49,458 nucleotides of DNA from an uncultured Victivallales bacterium (GCA_903834675.1 CAILKC010000040.1:1-49458); one strand, 5' to 3'. Numbered from the stretch's first letter, positions 31,391-40,212 are shown. A program made the numbers and translations. Notes: generated by a model not told the origin, from the letters alone.

Positions 31391-32149
31391 ATGTCTACCA
31401 AGAAATGCCCGGGCAGCCTGGGATTCGCGGAACCGCGGCCGGCGGATATTGCCTGCCCCACCTGCGGGACCGTGGCGGAGATCTGGAGCGACGAAGCCAC
31501 GGCCAGATGCGCCTCCTGTGGTAAGCTCGTGATCCGCACCGATACGCAGTCCTGCCTCGACTGGTGTCGCTATGCCAAGGAGTGCCTGGGGGAACAAGGC
31601 TACCGGGACTACGGCGCGATGAAAGCCGCCCTCCGGCAAGCCGCGCTGTTTAGCGCCGTCGAAGCGCGCTTAGGCGAGGACAGCCCGGCGCTGGCGTTCA
31701 GCCGCACCGTGGCGCGTTTCACCGAGCAACTCTGTTCCCAGGAGATACTGGCGGATCCCATGGTGGCCGTGGCGGCGGCCGTACTCCTGTGTCTGGCCAA
31801 GCCAGAGCCCGGGGATGAAGACCGCCGCGACGAGGGGAAGCGCCCGGCGGCGGACTTGGCGGCGGTGGCCGCGATCCTCAAGGAACTACACTACGCAGAC
31901 CCCGCCAGGACGGCGGTGGAGGCCATTCTTCGGGCGCTGCCGCAGCCAACCGCCGGAGCGACGCCCCCCGCCGGAGTAGACTATGGTCTGGTGCATGATG
32001 CGGTGCTCTTGGCCACCCTGGAACACCAGCCCGCTGCCGGTCGGCAGGTAGCGCCAGAACGTCTGCTTTCGGAGTGCCTTACGGACCACGGCAGAGCGCT
32101 GGTCAGAGAAATGCGTCGCGCTCTGTCACGGCAAGCCAGCGGGGGATGA
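31391..32149 (+). CDS. Zinc-ribbon protein of unknown function (regulator-linked)
   Basis: 252 residues from ATG 31391 with GGAG 6 bp upstream; the TTG at 31385 is less likely. The first 70 residues have eight cysteines: C6, C22/C25 and C40/C43 (CPTC, CASC, a zinc ribbon), then C55, C59 and C65 (CLDWCRYAKEC). The same N-terminal pattern (CPG..., CPxCG, CxxC, CxxWCxYAxxCLG) occurs, from memory, on HD-domain-like proteins of anaerobes. The rest (about 70-250) is alpha-helical and Ala-rich. It has an isolated HD (VHDAV) but not the full HD-phosphohydrolase metal motif, so enzymatic function is not supported. It sits between the XRE regulator and the DUF3786-like gene, 6 bp from the latter. Confidence 0.7.
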   Translation: MSTKKCPGSLGFAEPRPADIACPTCGTVAEIWSDEATARCASCGKLVIRTDTQSCLDWCRYAKECLGEQGYRDYGAMKAALRQAALFSAVEARLGEDSPALAFSRTVARFTEQLCSQEILADPMVAVAAAVLLCLAKPEPGDEDRRDEGKRPAADLAAVAAILKELHYADPARTAVEAILRALPQPTAGATPPAGVDYGLVHDAVLLATLEHQPAAGRQVAPERLLSECLTDHGRALVREMRRALSRQASGG

Positions 32150-32155
32150 TCGGCT

Positions 32156-32773
32156 ATGGCTAAGAAGGGCGTTGAAGAGGCCCAGGAGCAAGCCTGGGAG
32201 TTGCTTGCGGGTCGCGACCCAAAGTCAGTGTGCGAACGGGCGGCGGTGGCCTACGCTGAAGAGTCAGCCCGCTATACCGTTACGAGCTTTGGCCAGGACG
32301 TGCAGGTCGACCTGGCCAGCCGCACGCTCTCCTGCGAGTCGCCCCTGGGAAGCCTGATGCTGGGACGACTCGGTTATTTCTCCCGCATCGGCATCCTGCA
32401 CTATCTGCTGCATGCCCAGAGTCTGCCCGCCTCCGGCCAGTGGGTGGCGCCGGGTGACCTGGCCTCCGGACAGCTCTACTTCCGCGGCTCGCACATCCTG
32501 CCGACCGAGCCACTGGCCAAGGCCTACGGCGACGCACTGGAACGCTTCCGCGCCCGCGGCAAGGCGCTGGGCGGACATGCACTCGACTACGGCGACGCCG
32601 CGGTGCGGCTGCTGCCTCTGCCGCGCCTGCCGGTGGCGCTGGTCCTATGGCGGGGAGATGATGAGTTCCCGGCCCGCGCCAGCCTCCTCTTCGATGCCAC
32701 CTGCGAAGGGCACGTCGCGGCGGACATCCTCTGGTCGACAGCCATGCTTTCGGTGCTCATGTTCTTGAGCTAA
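32156..32773 (+). CDS. DUF3786-like protein
   Basis: 205 residues without signal peptide or membrane segment. The pattern fits DUF3786 as I recall it: an N-terminal helix with DPKSVCERAAVAY, a YTVTSFGQDVQVDL strand, the central helix RIGILHYLLHAQSLPASGQW, a FRGSHILPTEPLAKAYGDAL segment, then ALDYGDAAVRLLPLPRLPVA and LVLWRGDDEFPARASLLFDA near the C-terminus. Family function is unknown; in acetogens and sulfate reducers such genes often lie near corrinoid/CODH genes (memory, not checked). Co-orientation and 6-bp spacing with the zinc-ribbon gene and the XRE regulator suggest one transcript with a role in control or maturation of the Wood-Ljungdahl enzymes. Confidence 0.7.
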   Translation: MAKKGVEEAQEQAWELLAGRDPKSVCERAAVAYAEESARYTVTSFGQDVQVDLASRTLSCESPLGSLMLGRLGYFSRIGILHYLLHAQSLPASGQWVAPGDLASGQLYFRGSHILPTEPLAKAYGDALERFRARGKALGGHALDYGDAAVRLLPLPRLPVALVLWRGDDEFPARASLLFDATCEGHVAADILWSTAMLSVLMFLS

Positions 32774-32820
32774 TGGCCCTGGCCAATCCTCTGCAAGAGC
32801 CGCGCGCTAGGCACGCCGGA

Positions 32821-32852
32821 GTCGGCGGTCCGCACCGGCTCTGCCGGGGCTT
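32821..32852 (+). repeat. Third copy of the 32-bp composite-repeat core
   Basis: GTCGGCGGTCCGCACCGG followed by CTCTGCCGGGGCTT matches the cores at 12231-12262 and (inverted) 4329-4360 with one mismatch each. Here the 56-bp units are absent; the core runs straight into the inverted-repeat element at 32855. Confidence 0.8.
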
Positions 32853-32854
32853 AT

Positions 32855-33040
32855 ATGAGACTTGCCGCAACCTCGTATGACACCAGGCGCTTCCCATTCC
32901 GCCCTTCGTCCGCCGCGGCGGACGATGGGCGTTGGAGGGCGCCGCTGCGTCGGCGCCGCGGCGGCCACGCAGGGCCGCCCTCCAGGCGATCCGGCGCCTA
33001 CTGGCCGGATCGGAATGGGAACCGCGTCGGCAAGTCTCAT
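32855..33040. repeat. 186-bp inverted-repeat element (MITE-like)
   Basis: The ends are perfect 13-bp inverted repeats, ATGAGACTTGCCG (32855-32867) and CGGCAAGTCTCAT (33028-33040). Inside lies a second pair, TTCCCATTCCG (32891-32901) and CGGAATGGGAA (33011-33021), and further GC-rich complementarity toward the centre. There is no transposase and no clear target duplication. The rest of the gene-free gap 32774-33172 shows only the repeat core before it and a short stretch with the GH42 ribosome-binding site after it. Confidence 0.65.
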
Positions 33041-33172
33041 TCCGGTATGTCCGGCCACAGCCGGAGGCACTGCTGAACCCTGATCCCTCGGACCGCCCGC
33101 GCTGGACATCGGCGTAACCTCCACCTACGTTGACCCGGATGCTTCCTACACCCGGCAGCGACGGAGGATTCT

Positions 33173-36100
33173 ATGGCGATGAAGAGGACACTGCAAGGCT
33201 ATCTGGGGATGGGCGTTCTGCTGGCGGGAACCGTTCTGGTTTCGGCGGCGGAGCGCACCCGCTATGATCGCGCCTTCTACGAACCCTCGGAGGAGGTCGT
33301 GACGCCGCACCAGGTGTGGCAGAAGCCGATGCACGGGGGCAAGCTGCGGGTGCTTTTCATCACGCACCGCAATGCCATGCGCGAAGTGATCGAGCTGGCC
33401 CAGCGTTTCGACCTCGACTACCGCGTCTTCGCCTGCGAGTCGCCAGCCAAGTTCGGCGAGACCGGGCTGGGCGTGGATGCGTCGTGGCGGCTGGTGCGGG
33501 GCAACTCGGCCGAAGAGCTGGGCGAACGGCTCCGGCGCGACCTCGAGCCCGAGGTCGAGGTCATCGTCATGGGCAATGTGAAGTGGGACGAGCTGCCACT
33601 GGACTGCCGCTACGAGATCCTGAAGAAAGTGAAGGCCGGCACGGGCCTGGTTGGACACCTGCCCGCCGGCCGCGACGAGTACCTCAACCGCCTGCTGGGC
33701 GACCGCGAGTTCCACTGGACCTTTGGCTTGTGGTCCGGCGGCACGAAGGACGTCTCGGACTACTTCGGGCTGGGCGTGTTCGAGGGCAGCGCCGACGCCG
33801 AGACCGCGCACACCGGCAAGATGTCCCTGCGCATCGTGGGCAAGGAGGTCAAGCAGGGTAGCCGAGAGGCGCCGCGGGGAGGCTACTCGCCGGGGATGAT
33901 CAAGCTGGAACCAGAGACCGAGTACGTGTTCTCCATGTGGACCCGGACCGCGGGGTTGAAGGCGGGCGCCACCACGGTCAGCCTGCATCCGCAGTCGCTG
34001 GGGGTGCCCGTGCCGGCCAGCGAGGACTGGGTGCTGACCGAGGCGCGCTTCAAGACCGGTAAGGGGGAGCAGTCCACCGGCGTCTACCTGCTGAACTACC
34101 AGGTGGGCACGGTGTGGTACGACGACGTAGCGCTGGTGAAGGTCGGCGACACGCACAACCTCCTGCCGAATCCCAGCTTTGAGAGCCCTGGCCCGGCGCC
34201 CCTCAGCGTCGTCGCGGCGGTGCCTTTCGCCGGCCTGCCGGCGTTTGCGGCCCAGGCGGATGAGGCGAGCTTCGCGGGCGGCGCCATGGAGACGGCCACC
34301 TTCGGCAAGGGCCGGCTGGGTTTCCTGCGCGGCAATGTCCCGACACACCAGATGATGACGCCGGGACCCGCCGGCAAGGTGCAGGACTGTCGGCTGGACT
34401 ACGATTACTACCTGGCCCTGGCCGGCAAGCTCCTGCGCTGGGGCGCCGGACGGACGCCAGCGGTGACCGTCAACTCGCCGCCGACGGCCCGTATGACCCT
34501 GGCCCGCGCCGAGCTGGCCACCGCGCCGCTGGCCTTTCGCCTGAGTGCGGCCGCGGCCCTCGACGGGCTCCGGCTCGAGTTCTGCCTGCGCGACCGCCGC
34601 AACCGCGTCTGGCATACGGCCCAGCGCGACCTGGGGCTGCCCGCGGGGGACACGACGGAAAGCTTCGCCCTGCCCCCCCTGCCCCAGGGTTCGTACTTCG
34701 CTGACCTGTGGGTGAAGCAGGGCGACGCCACGGTGGACTTCGGCTCGCAGGCTCTCGAGGTCACGCACCCGGTGCATCTGGGTCCGGCGAGCTTGGCCCA
34801 GGAGAGCTTCGCCCAGCGCGAGCCGCTGACGGGAACCGTGGCCATCGAGGGCTTCACCCCGGGCCTGGCGCTGCGCCTACGGGCCGTGGATGGCTACGGC
34901 CGTCGGCTGGCGGAACAGATGCTGCCCGCGGACGCGGCACAGGTCGCCTTCAGCCTGCCGATGCCCACCGCGTTGACCCTGATGCGGCGCCTGGAGATCG
35001 AGCTGGTGCAGGGCGCTGACATCTTGGATGCGCGGGGCCTGGACACCTGCGTCAACAATCTCTACCCTGACCGGCAGGATGCGCTGTTTGTGATGTGGGA
35101 GAGTTACGCCAACGATTTCATCGGGCCGCTGGTGGCGGAGTCGTTTACCGCCAACGGCATCGAGGCGCAGTATGGCGGCGCCAACGCGCCGGGCTACTGC
35201 CCCTATGCCAACCAGTGGTGGCTGCCCTACGCGATCCGCTTCACCGACAGCAAGACGGACTGGTACCAGGAGCGCATCTCGCGCCAAGCCGGCGATCTGG
35301 TGCGCGAGCCCTGCCTGACCGACCCCGCCTACCGCAAGACCGTGCGCGATAGCCTGCAGAAAACCGCCCAGGCCGCACGCCATAGCTCAACCAGCGATTT
35401 TACCCTCGGCGACGAGAACCTCTTCGTCTCGGGGACCTTCGACCTCTGCTTCTCCCCAACCTGCAACGCCGACTTCGGGCGCTGGATCAAGGAGCAGTAC
35501 CCCGAGCTGACAGCGCTGAACGCGGCCTGGGGCACGGCCTATGCCATCTGGGATGAGGTCCGGCCGCAAACGCTCGACGAAGCCCGCAAGGCTGGCAACC
35601 TGGCGCCCTGGGTGGCCCACCGCCGCCACATGGACAGCGTCTGGGCGGGCATTCACGCCTTCGGCCGTGAGGTGATCCGCGAAACCGTGCCGGAAGCGCG
35701 CGTTGGTTACGAAGGCTCGGATTCGCACGTCAACACCTACCTGGCGGCGGACTACTGGAAACTGGCGCAGGCGATGAACCTCAACAACATCTACTACCGC
35801 GACTTTCTATCGTTGGCCTGGCGCGACTTTGCGCCGCCGGGGATGCTGCTGGGCGCGGGCTGGTTTGGCGGTTACCCCGACAACCGCAACGAGGCTTTCA
35901 TGCGCTGGTTCCCCTGGCGCACCCTGTTCAAGGGCTCGAACAGCTTCTGGGTCTGGTGCGGCTATGGCAACGCGGGCTCAGTGCTGGCCTTTGACCTCTC
36001 GCCCTACCCCTTCTTCAAGGCGGCCTGCGCGGAGGTCGCCTCGATCAAGGCCGGCCCGGGCAAGTTACTGATCACGGCAGACCGCGCCCATGACGGCATC

Positions 36101-37321
36101 GCGGTGCTCTACTCCGCCTCGAGCGTGCATGTCGCGACGGCCACGCCCGGCTTCCCCGACCCGGACGCCACCCTCAACGCAACCGTGCAGCTCCTGCATG
36201 ATGTCGGGGTCGAGTGCCGCGTGCTCTCCTACGAACAGGTCGCCAAAGGGCATCTCACCAACCGCGAGTTCAAACTCCTGGTTCTGCCTGGCGCTCAGGC
36301 GCTGTCGCGGCCGGAGGTGGAGGCGATCAGGGGCTTTGTCGAGGCGGGCGGCGCGCTCCTGGCCGATCTGCGGCCGGGCGTTACCGACGAGAATGGCCGC
36401 CCCTACGGCAAGGGCGCCCTCGATGAGGTCTTCGGCGTCGCCCAGACCGCGAGCTTTAAGAGCCTGACCGCGGCCCTGCCCGCAGCGGCCCTCGCCAATC
36501 TCACCTGCGACGCCACGCTCACCCTCGCCAACGGCACCGCGGCCGGGCTGGCCGAAGCCGTGCCGCTGCTGGTCTCCAACCGCTTCGGCAAGGGCAAAGC
36601 CACCCTGCTGAACTTCGCCCTGGTGCCCTACGTGAATCTGCCCAAGGCCCAAGGCGCGGACTTCGCGGACTGGGCCGCCGGCACGGGCTGGCGTGGCTTC
36701 ATGCTGCGCCAGGCGACCGAGGCCGGGGTCCGCGTCCCGGTGCGCGTCGAGCCGGAACTGCCGCACCTCGAGGTGTCGCGCTTCCGCCGCGACGACCTGG
36801 AGTACGTGGGCCTCATTCAGGGCCTGCCACGAGCCGCCATCGAGTACACCAACCAGGTAGCCACTGCCCCCACCGCCACGCCGGTACGCCTGACATTCGA
36901 GCGCGAAGCCTACGTTTACGACGCGCGTAACGGCGGCCTGCTCGGACGTCTGGATAACCTCACCACCGAAATCACTCCGGGACTGGCAAAGCTCTACGCG
37001 CTGCTGCCCTACGAAGTCAAAGGGCTGGACCTCACTCCGCCGCGCCGCGTCGAAGCCGGCAAGGAAATCACCCTCGGCCTCACCGTCAAGATCCGCGGCC
37101 GGGAGACACCGGGACGCCACGTCGTGCGGGTGGAGCTGACCGATCCCGCCGGGAAGCAGCTCCCCTACTACGCCCAGAATGTGCTGTGCGAGGCCGGCAA
37201 AGGAGAGCTGCGCCTGACCTTCGCCCTGAACGACCCGCCGGGCAAATGGCGGGTGACCGCCCGTGACGCGGCTACGGGAGTGACGGAAACCGCCACCCTG
37301 CGACTGCTGGAGGGAAAGTAA
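33173..37321 (+). CDS. Large secreted GH42-like glycoside hydrolase (putative beta-galactosidase)
   Basis: 1382 residues; GGAGG lies 5 bp before ATG 33173. A signal peptide (KRTLQGYLGMGVLLAGTVLV, cleavage near SAAE) indicates export. Residues about 40-210 look like a GATase/ThuA-type Rossmann domain (LRVLFITHRNAMREVIELA). About 215-370 is a CBM-type jelly roll ending in NLLPNPSFESPG, then Ig-like strands (to about 620). About 635-960 is a GH42-type TIM barrel with TLGDENLFVSG (probable acid/base Glu, near 744) and VGYEGSDSHVNT (probable nucleophile Glu, near 846). About 965-1180 is a GH42 trimerisation-like domain (VLPGAQALSRPEVEAIRGFV), followed by a beta-rich tail. The length far exceeds typical GH42 (about 650-700). 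Substrate beyond a beta-linked galactoside-like sugar is unknown. Confidence 0.75.
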   Translation: MAMKRTLQGYLGMGVLLAGTVLVSAAERTRYDRAFYEPSEEVVTPHQVWQKPMHGGKLRVLFITHRNAMREVIELAQRFDLDYRVFACESPAKFGETGLGVDASWRLVRGNSAEELGERLRRDLEPEVEVIVMGNVKWDELPLDCRYEILKKVKAGTGLVGHLPAGRDEYLNRLLGDREFHWTFGLWSGGTKDVSDYFGLGVFEGSADAETAHTGKMSLRIVGKEVKQGSREAPRGGYSPGMIKLEPETEYVFSMWTRTAGLKAGATTVSLHPQSLGVPVPASEDWVLTEARFKTGKGEQSTGVYLLNYQVGTVWYDDVALVKVGDTHNLLPNPSFESPGPAPLSVVAAVPFAGLPAFAAQADEASFAGGAMETATFGKGRLGFLRGNVPTHQMMTPGPAGKVQDCRLDYDYYLALAGKLLRWGAGRTPAVTVNSPPTARMTLARAELATAPLAFRLSAAAALDGLRLEFCLRDRRNRVWHTAQRDLGLPAGDTTESFALPPLPQGSYFADLWVKQGDATVDFGSQALEVTHPVHLGPASLAQESFAQREPLTGTVAIEGFTPGLALRLRAVDGYGRRLAEQMLPADAAQVAFSLPMPTALTLMRRLEIELVQGADILDARGLDTCVNNLYPDRQDALFVMWESYANDFIGPLVAESFTANGIEAQYGGANAPGYCPYANQWWLPYAIRFTDSKTDWYQERISRQAGDLVREPCLTDPAYRKTVRDSLQKTAQAARHSSTSDFTLGDENLFVSGTFDLCFSPTCNADFGRWIKEQYPELTALNAAWGTAYAIWDEVRPQTLDEARKAGNLAPWVAHRRHMDSVWAGIHAFGREVIRETVPEARVGYEGSDSHVNTYLAADYWKLAQAMNLNNIYYRDFLSLAWRDFAPPGMLLGAGWFGGYPDNRNEAFMRWFPWRTLFKGSNSFWVWCGYGNAGSVLAFDLSPYPFFKAACAEVASIKAGPGKLLITADRAHDGIAVLYSASSVHVATATPGFPDPDATLNATVQLLHDVGVECRVLSYEQVAKGHLTNREFKLLVLPGAQALSRPEVEAIRGFVEAGGALLADLRPGVTDENGRPYGKGALDEVFGVAQTASFKSLTAALPAAALANLTCDATLTLANGTAAGLAEAVPLLVSNRFGKGKATLLNFALVPYVNLPKAQGADFADWAAGTGWRGFMLRQATEAGVRVPVRVEPELPHLEVSRFRRDDLEYVGLIQGLPRAAIEYTNQVATAPTATPVRLTFEREAYVYDARNGGLLGRLDNLTTEITPGLAKLYALLPYEVKGLDLTPPRRVEAGKEITLGLTVKIRGRETPGRHVVRVELTDPAGKQLPYYAQNVLCEAGKGELRLTFALNDPPGKWRVTARDAATGVTETATLRLLEGK

Positions 37322-37323
37322 CC

Positions 37324-38322
37324 ATGCAACGCCAGCACCTGATGGTTCTTGGTGCGCTCCTGACGGGTTGCCTTGCCGGGCACGCCGCCGACGTCACCGG
37401 CACCCGCTACCCCTGTTTCCAGGCGCCGTCTGAACCCACCATCGACGGCAAGGTCGTCGGAGACCCGGCCTGGCAGGCCATTCCGGCGGTGACCGGCTTC
37501 CGCCTGCTGGGCGGCGGCTATACTCACGTCAAGCAGAGCACGGCCAGGATGTGCTGGACGGCCGCGGCGGTGTTCATCGCGGTCGAGTGCGAGGAACCGG
37601 ATGCGGCCAAGCTCAAACCGACCGCCAAGGACGGGGGCTGGACCTGGAGCGAGGACAGTGTGGAGATCTTCCTGCAGCCGGAGAATGGCGGGCAGGTCTA
37701 CCAGATCGGGGTCACCGCCGGCGGGGCCATGGGCAGTGGCGAGGGCAGCCCCGAGATCGGCAAGTGCACCGCCGCGGCGACCCTCCAGGCCGCGACCTAT
37801 ACCCTCGAGATCAGGATCCCCTTCACCGTGCTCAGGACCCCGCCGGCACCGGCCGGGACCACCTGGCGCGGCACGTTCTGCCGCAATATCCAGACCGTCA
37901 CGCCCTCCGGCGGCGACAAGTTCACCTGCTGGTCGCCGTTGCAGTCACGCTTCCTCGAACCCGGCAACTTCGCCGTCATCACCTTCGCCGAGCGGCCCTC
38001 AAACCCCGAGGAGGGCAACCGGCTGAGCGCGGAACTGAATCAAGGCTACCGCGCCGAGTTAGCCAGCCTGCTGCAAGGGGCGGCGCGGCGCGCGACGGAC
38101 TTCCGCGAGGCCCTGCAGGGAGCGGTTTCCCATCCCCGCCTGGGGCGCAAAGCGCAGGAGCTGCTCTCGGCCTGGCAGCGGATCGAGGCGCTAAGCAGCC
38201 AAGCCGCCACCGCGCCCCTGCCCGACCTGCGCCAGGCCCTGCTGACGGCTCAGGGACTGCAAGCCGCCTCCTACGAGACCAAGTACACCGCCCTCCTGGA
38301 GAAGCTCCTCGCCGAGCCCTAA
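37324..38322 (+). CDS. Secreted CBM9/DOMON-like carbohydrate-binding protein
   Basis: 332 residues with a signal peptide (QRQHLMVLGALLTGCLAGHA, cleavage near HAAD). Residues about 30-225 match the CBM9-like sugar-binding fold: PTIDGKVVGDPAWQAIP at the start, VFIAVECEEPD, WSEDSVEIFLQPENGG, a YTLEIRIPF strand, and a C-terminal LEPGNFAVITF. The C-terminal 100 residues are predicted helical with no family match. There is no catalytic domain, so it is a binding protein. It starts 2 bp after the GH42 stop, so the two are co-translated and probably act together on the same polysaccharide. Confidence 0.75.
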   Translation: MQRQHLMVLGALLTGCLAGHAADVTGTRYPCFQAPSEPTIDGKVVGDPAWQAIPAVTGFRLLGGGYTHVKQSTARMCWTAAAVFIAVECEEPDAAKLKPTAKDGGWTWSEDSVEIFLQPENGGQVYQIGVTAGGAMGSGEGSPEIGKCTAAATLQAATYTLEIRIPFTVLRTPPAPAGTTWRGTFCRNIQTVTPSGGDKFTCWSPLQSRFLEPGNFAVITFAERPSNPEEGNRLSAELNQGYRAELASLLQGAARRATDFREALQGAVSHPRLGRKAQELLSAWQRIEALSSQAATAPLPDLRQALLTAQGLQAASYETKYTALLEKLLAEP

Positions 38323-38332
38323 GCCGGTAAAA

Positions 38333-38352
38333 CCCCGCCGCGCGCGGCGGGG
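38333..38352. terminator. Perfect 20-bp GC palindrome after the CBM9 gene (probable terminator)
   Basis: CCCCGCCGCG followed by CGCGGCGGGG, preceded by four A, lies 10 bp beyond the stop at 38322. There is no T-run on the plus strand, but the A4 gives a short T-run for reverse transcription. It probably separates the GH42-CBM9 pair from the sulfatase gene. Confidence 0.55.
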
Positions 38353-38377
38353 TACTGGCCTGGCCCAGCCTCTCGCG

Positions 38378-38455
38378 CCCCCCCCCGTCCAGCTCCCCCA
38401 GTAAGTCCAGTCCGTCCAGTTCGTCCAGTTTCCCAGCCCGTCCAGTTCGTCCAGG
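38378..38455 (+). repeat. C9 tract and degenerate 9-bp GTCCAGTYC tandem repeat upstream of sulfatase
   Basis: A run of nine C (38378-38386) is followed by six GTCCAG motifs at 38387, 38405, 38414, 38423, 38440 and 38449, several at exact 9-bp spacing. The array ends next to the sulfatase ribosome-binding site (AGGAG). Similar GTCCAGTCC tracts are dispersed in some PVC genomes (memory). The copy number could vary. Confidence 0.65.
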
Positions 38456-38463
38456 AGCCTCCC

Positions 38464-40212
38464 ATGCCCCGACGCCCCAATGTGGTTTTCGTGCTCACCG
38501 ACGACCAGGGCTATCCGCCGCTGGGCTGCCACGGACACCCTTTCGTGCGGACTCCGCATCTGGACGCCTTCCACGATGACGGGGTGCGCTTTGAGCAATT
38601 CCATTCGGGCACCACCTGTGCGCCGACGCGGGCGGGGCTGCTGACCGGGCATCACTGCAACTCCACCGGGGTCTGGCACACCATCGGCGGGCGCTCGTTG
38701 CTGCGCCGGGACGAGTGGTCGCTGGCGGCAGCGCTGCGCCAGAGCGGCTACCGCACCGGCATCTTCGGTAAGTGGCATCTCGGCGACGAGTTCCCCTACC
38801 GGCCGCAGGACCGCGGCTTCGAGACGACGGTCTGCCATGGCGGTGGCGGCATCAGCCAGCAGCCGGACTGGTGGGGCAATGATTACTTCGATGACACCTA
38901 CCAGGCCAACGGCGCACCCCGGCCCTTCGCGGGTTACTGCACCGACGTCTTCTTTGCCGAGGCCAGGCGCTTCATCGAGGCACACCGCGCCGAGCCCTTC
39001 TTCTGCTTCATCTCCACCAATGCGCCGCACAGTCCTTTCAACGTCGAGCCCGCCTGCCGCGACCTCTACACCGCGGACACGCCCAGCGAGCCGTACGCCC
39101 GCTTCCTCGGCATGATCAGCAACATCGATGCGAACTTCGGACGTCTGCGGAGCCAACTCTGCGACCTCGGCCTCGAGGACGACACCCTCCTGATCTTCAT
39201 GAGCGACAACGGCCAGACCGGCGTGGATGCAGCGCTGAACGGGACGATGTACAACGCCGGTATGCGCGGGCTGAAGAGCAGCCCCTACGAAGGCGGCCAT
39301 CGGGTGCCGTTCTTCCTGCGCTGGCCAGGCGGCAACCTGGGCCGCGGCCAGACCCTCGATAAACTGGCCAGCTATGTGGACGTCATGCCGACGCTGCTGG
39401 AGCTCTGCGGCGTCCCCGTGCCCGCGGGGCGGAGCTTCCACGGCGACAGCCTGGCGCCATTGCTGCGGGGCGATACGGACCGCCGCTGGGACGAACGCAC
39501 CTTCGTGACCGACACGCAGCGGGTGGCGCACCCGCTGAAGTGGCGCCTCAGCTGTGTGGCCAAGGGCCCCTGGCGGCTGGTCAACCGCGACGAGTTATAT
39601 GACCTGCGGACCGATCCCGGCCAGCGCACCGACATCGCGGCGCAACACCCGGAGACCGTCACCACCCTGCGGGCCGCCTACGAAGCGTGGTGGGCTCTCT
39701 GTTCGCGCCAGATGCACGACGCCATCCCAATCTCGCTCGGCGCCGAGGAACAGGTCGAGGCGGTCCTGCGTTCGCATGACCTGCGCAACGAGCAGGACCA
39801 CGCGCTGGTGTGGGACCAAAACCAGGTGCGCCGGGGGGAGGTCTGCCACGGCTACTGGGAGGTCATGATCGAGCGTGACGGAGAGTACGAATTCGAGTTG
39901 CGGCGCTGGCCGAAGGAAGCCGGGCACCCCGTGGCCGCCGGCATCCAGGGCGCCGACGTGGCCTTCCGCCAGGATGGCATCGCGCCGGGCTCCGAGGACC
40001 ACTATAGCGGCGGCAAGGCCCTCGGCTTCAACCTCGCCTGCCTGGACCTCAACGGCCTGCCGCAGCAGTCGGTGCCGGTCGCACCGAACGACACGGGCGC
40101 GGTGATCACCGTGCGGCTGGAGCGTGGCCCGCGGCAGCTACGGGCGCAGTTTTCGCAGTGCGCCGGGGCCTACGGTTCAGCGTATTACGTCTATGTGCGC
40201 CGGAAGGAGTAA
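38464..40212 (+). CDS. Sulfatase (formylglycine-dependent arylsulfatase family), no signal peptide
   Basis: 582 residues starting ATG 38464 with AGGAG 6 bp upstream. It has the sulfatase N-terminus PNVVFVLTDDQG with metal ligands D13/D14, the formylglycine site C52-A-P-T-R followed by AGLLTG, FGKWHLGD, and the metal-binding FMSDNG. The residue C52 is the Cys type, needing SUMF1-like FGE or an anaerobic sulfatase-maturating radical-SAM enzyme, neither of which is in the window. Anaerobic habit favours the latter. The C-terminal part after about 440 is beta-rich, a typical extra domain. Most PVC sulfatases are exported; this one lacks a signal peptide, implying intracellular desulfation of imported oligosaccharides. 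Confidence 0.9.
   Translation: MPRRPNVVFVLTDDQGYPPLGCHGHPFVRTPHLDAFHDDGVRFEQFHSGTTCAPTRAGLLTGHHCNSTGVWHTIGGRSLLRRDEWSLAAALRQSGYRTGIFGKWHLGDEFPYRPQDRGFETTVCHGGGGISQQPDWWGNDYFDDTYQANGAPRPFAGYCTDVFFAEARRFIEAHRAEPFFCFISTNAPHSPFNVEPACRDLYTADTPSEPYARFLGMISNIDANFGRLRSQLCDLGLEDDTLLIFMSDNGQTGVDAALNGTMYNAGMRGLKSSPYEGGHRVPFFLRWPGGNLGRGQTLDKLASYVDVMPTLLELCGVPVPAGRSFHGDSLAPLLRGDTDRRWDERTFVTDTQRVAHPLKWRLSCVAKGPWRLVNRDELYDLRTDPGQRTDIAAQHPETVTTLRAAYEAWWALCSRQMHDAIPISLGAEEQVEAVLRSHDLRNEQDHALVWDQNQVRRGEVCHGYWEVMIERDGEYEFELRRWPKEAGHPVAAGIQGADVAFRQDGIAPGSEDHYSGGKALGFNLACLDLNGLPQQSVPVAPNDTGAVITVRLERGPRQLRAQFSQCAGAYGSAYYVYVRRKE

Noticed and set aside
31391..32149. HD-domain phosphohydrolase
   Set aside because: Only an isolated His-Asp is seen; the metal-binding histidines and the distal Asp of the HD superfamily are missing.
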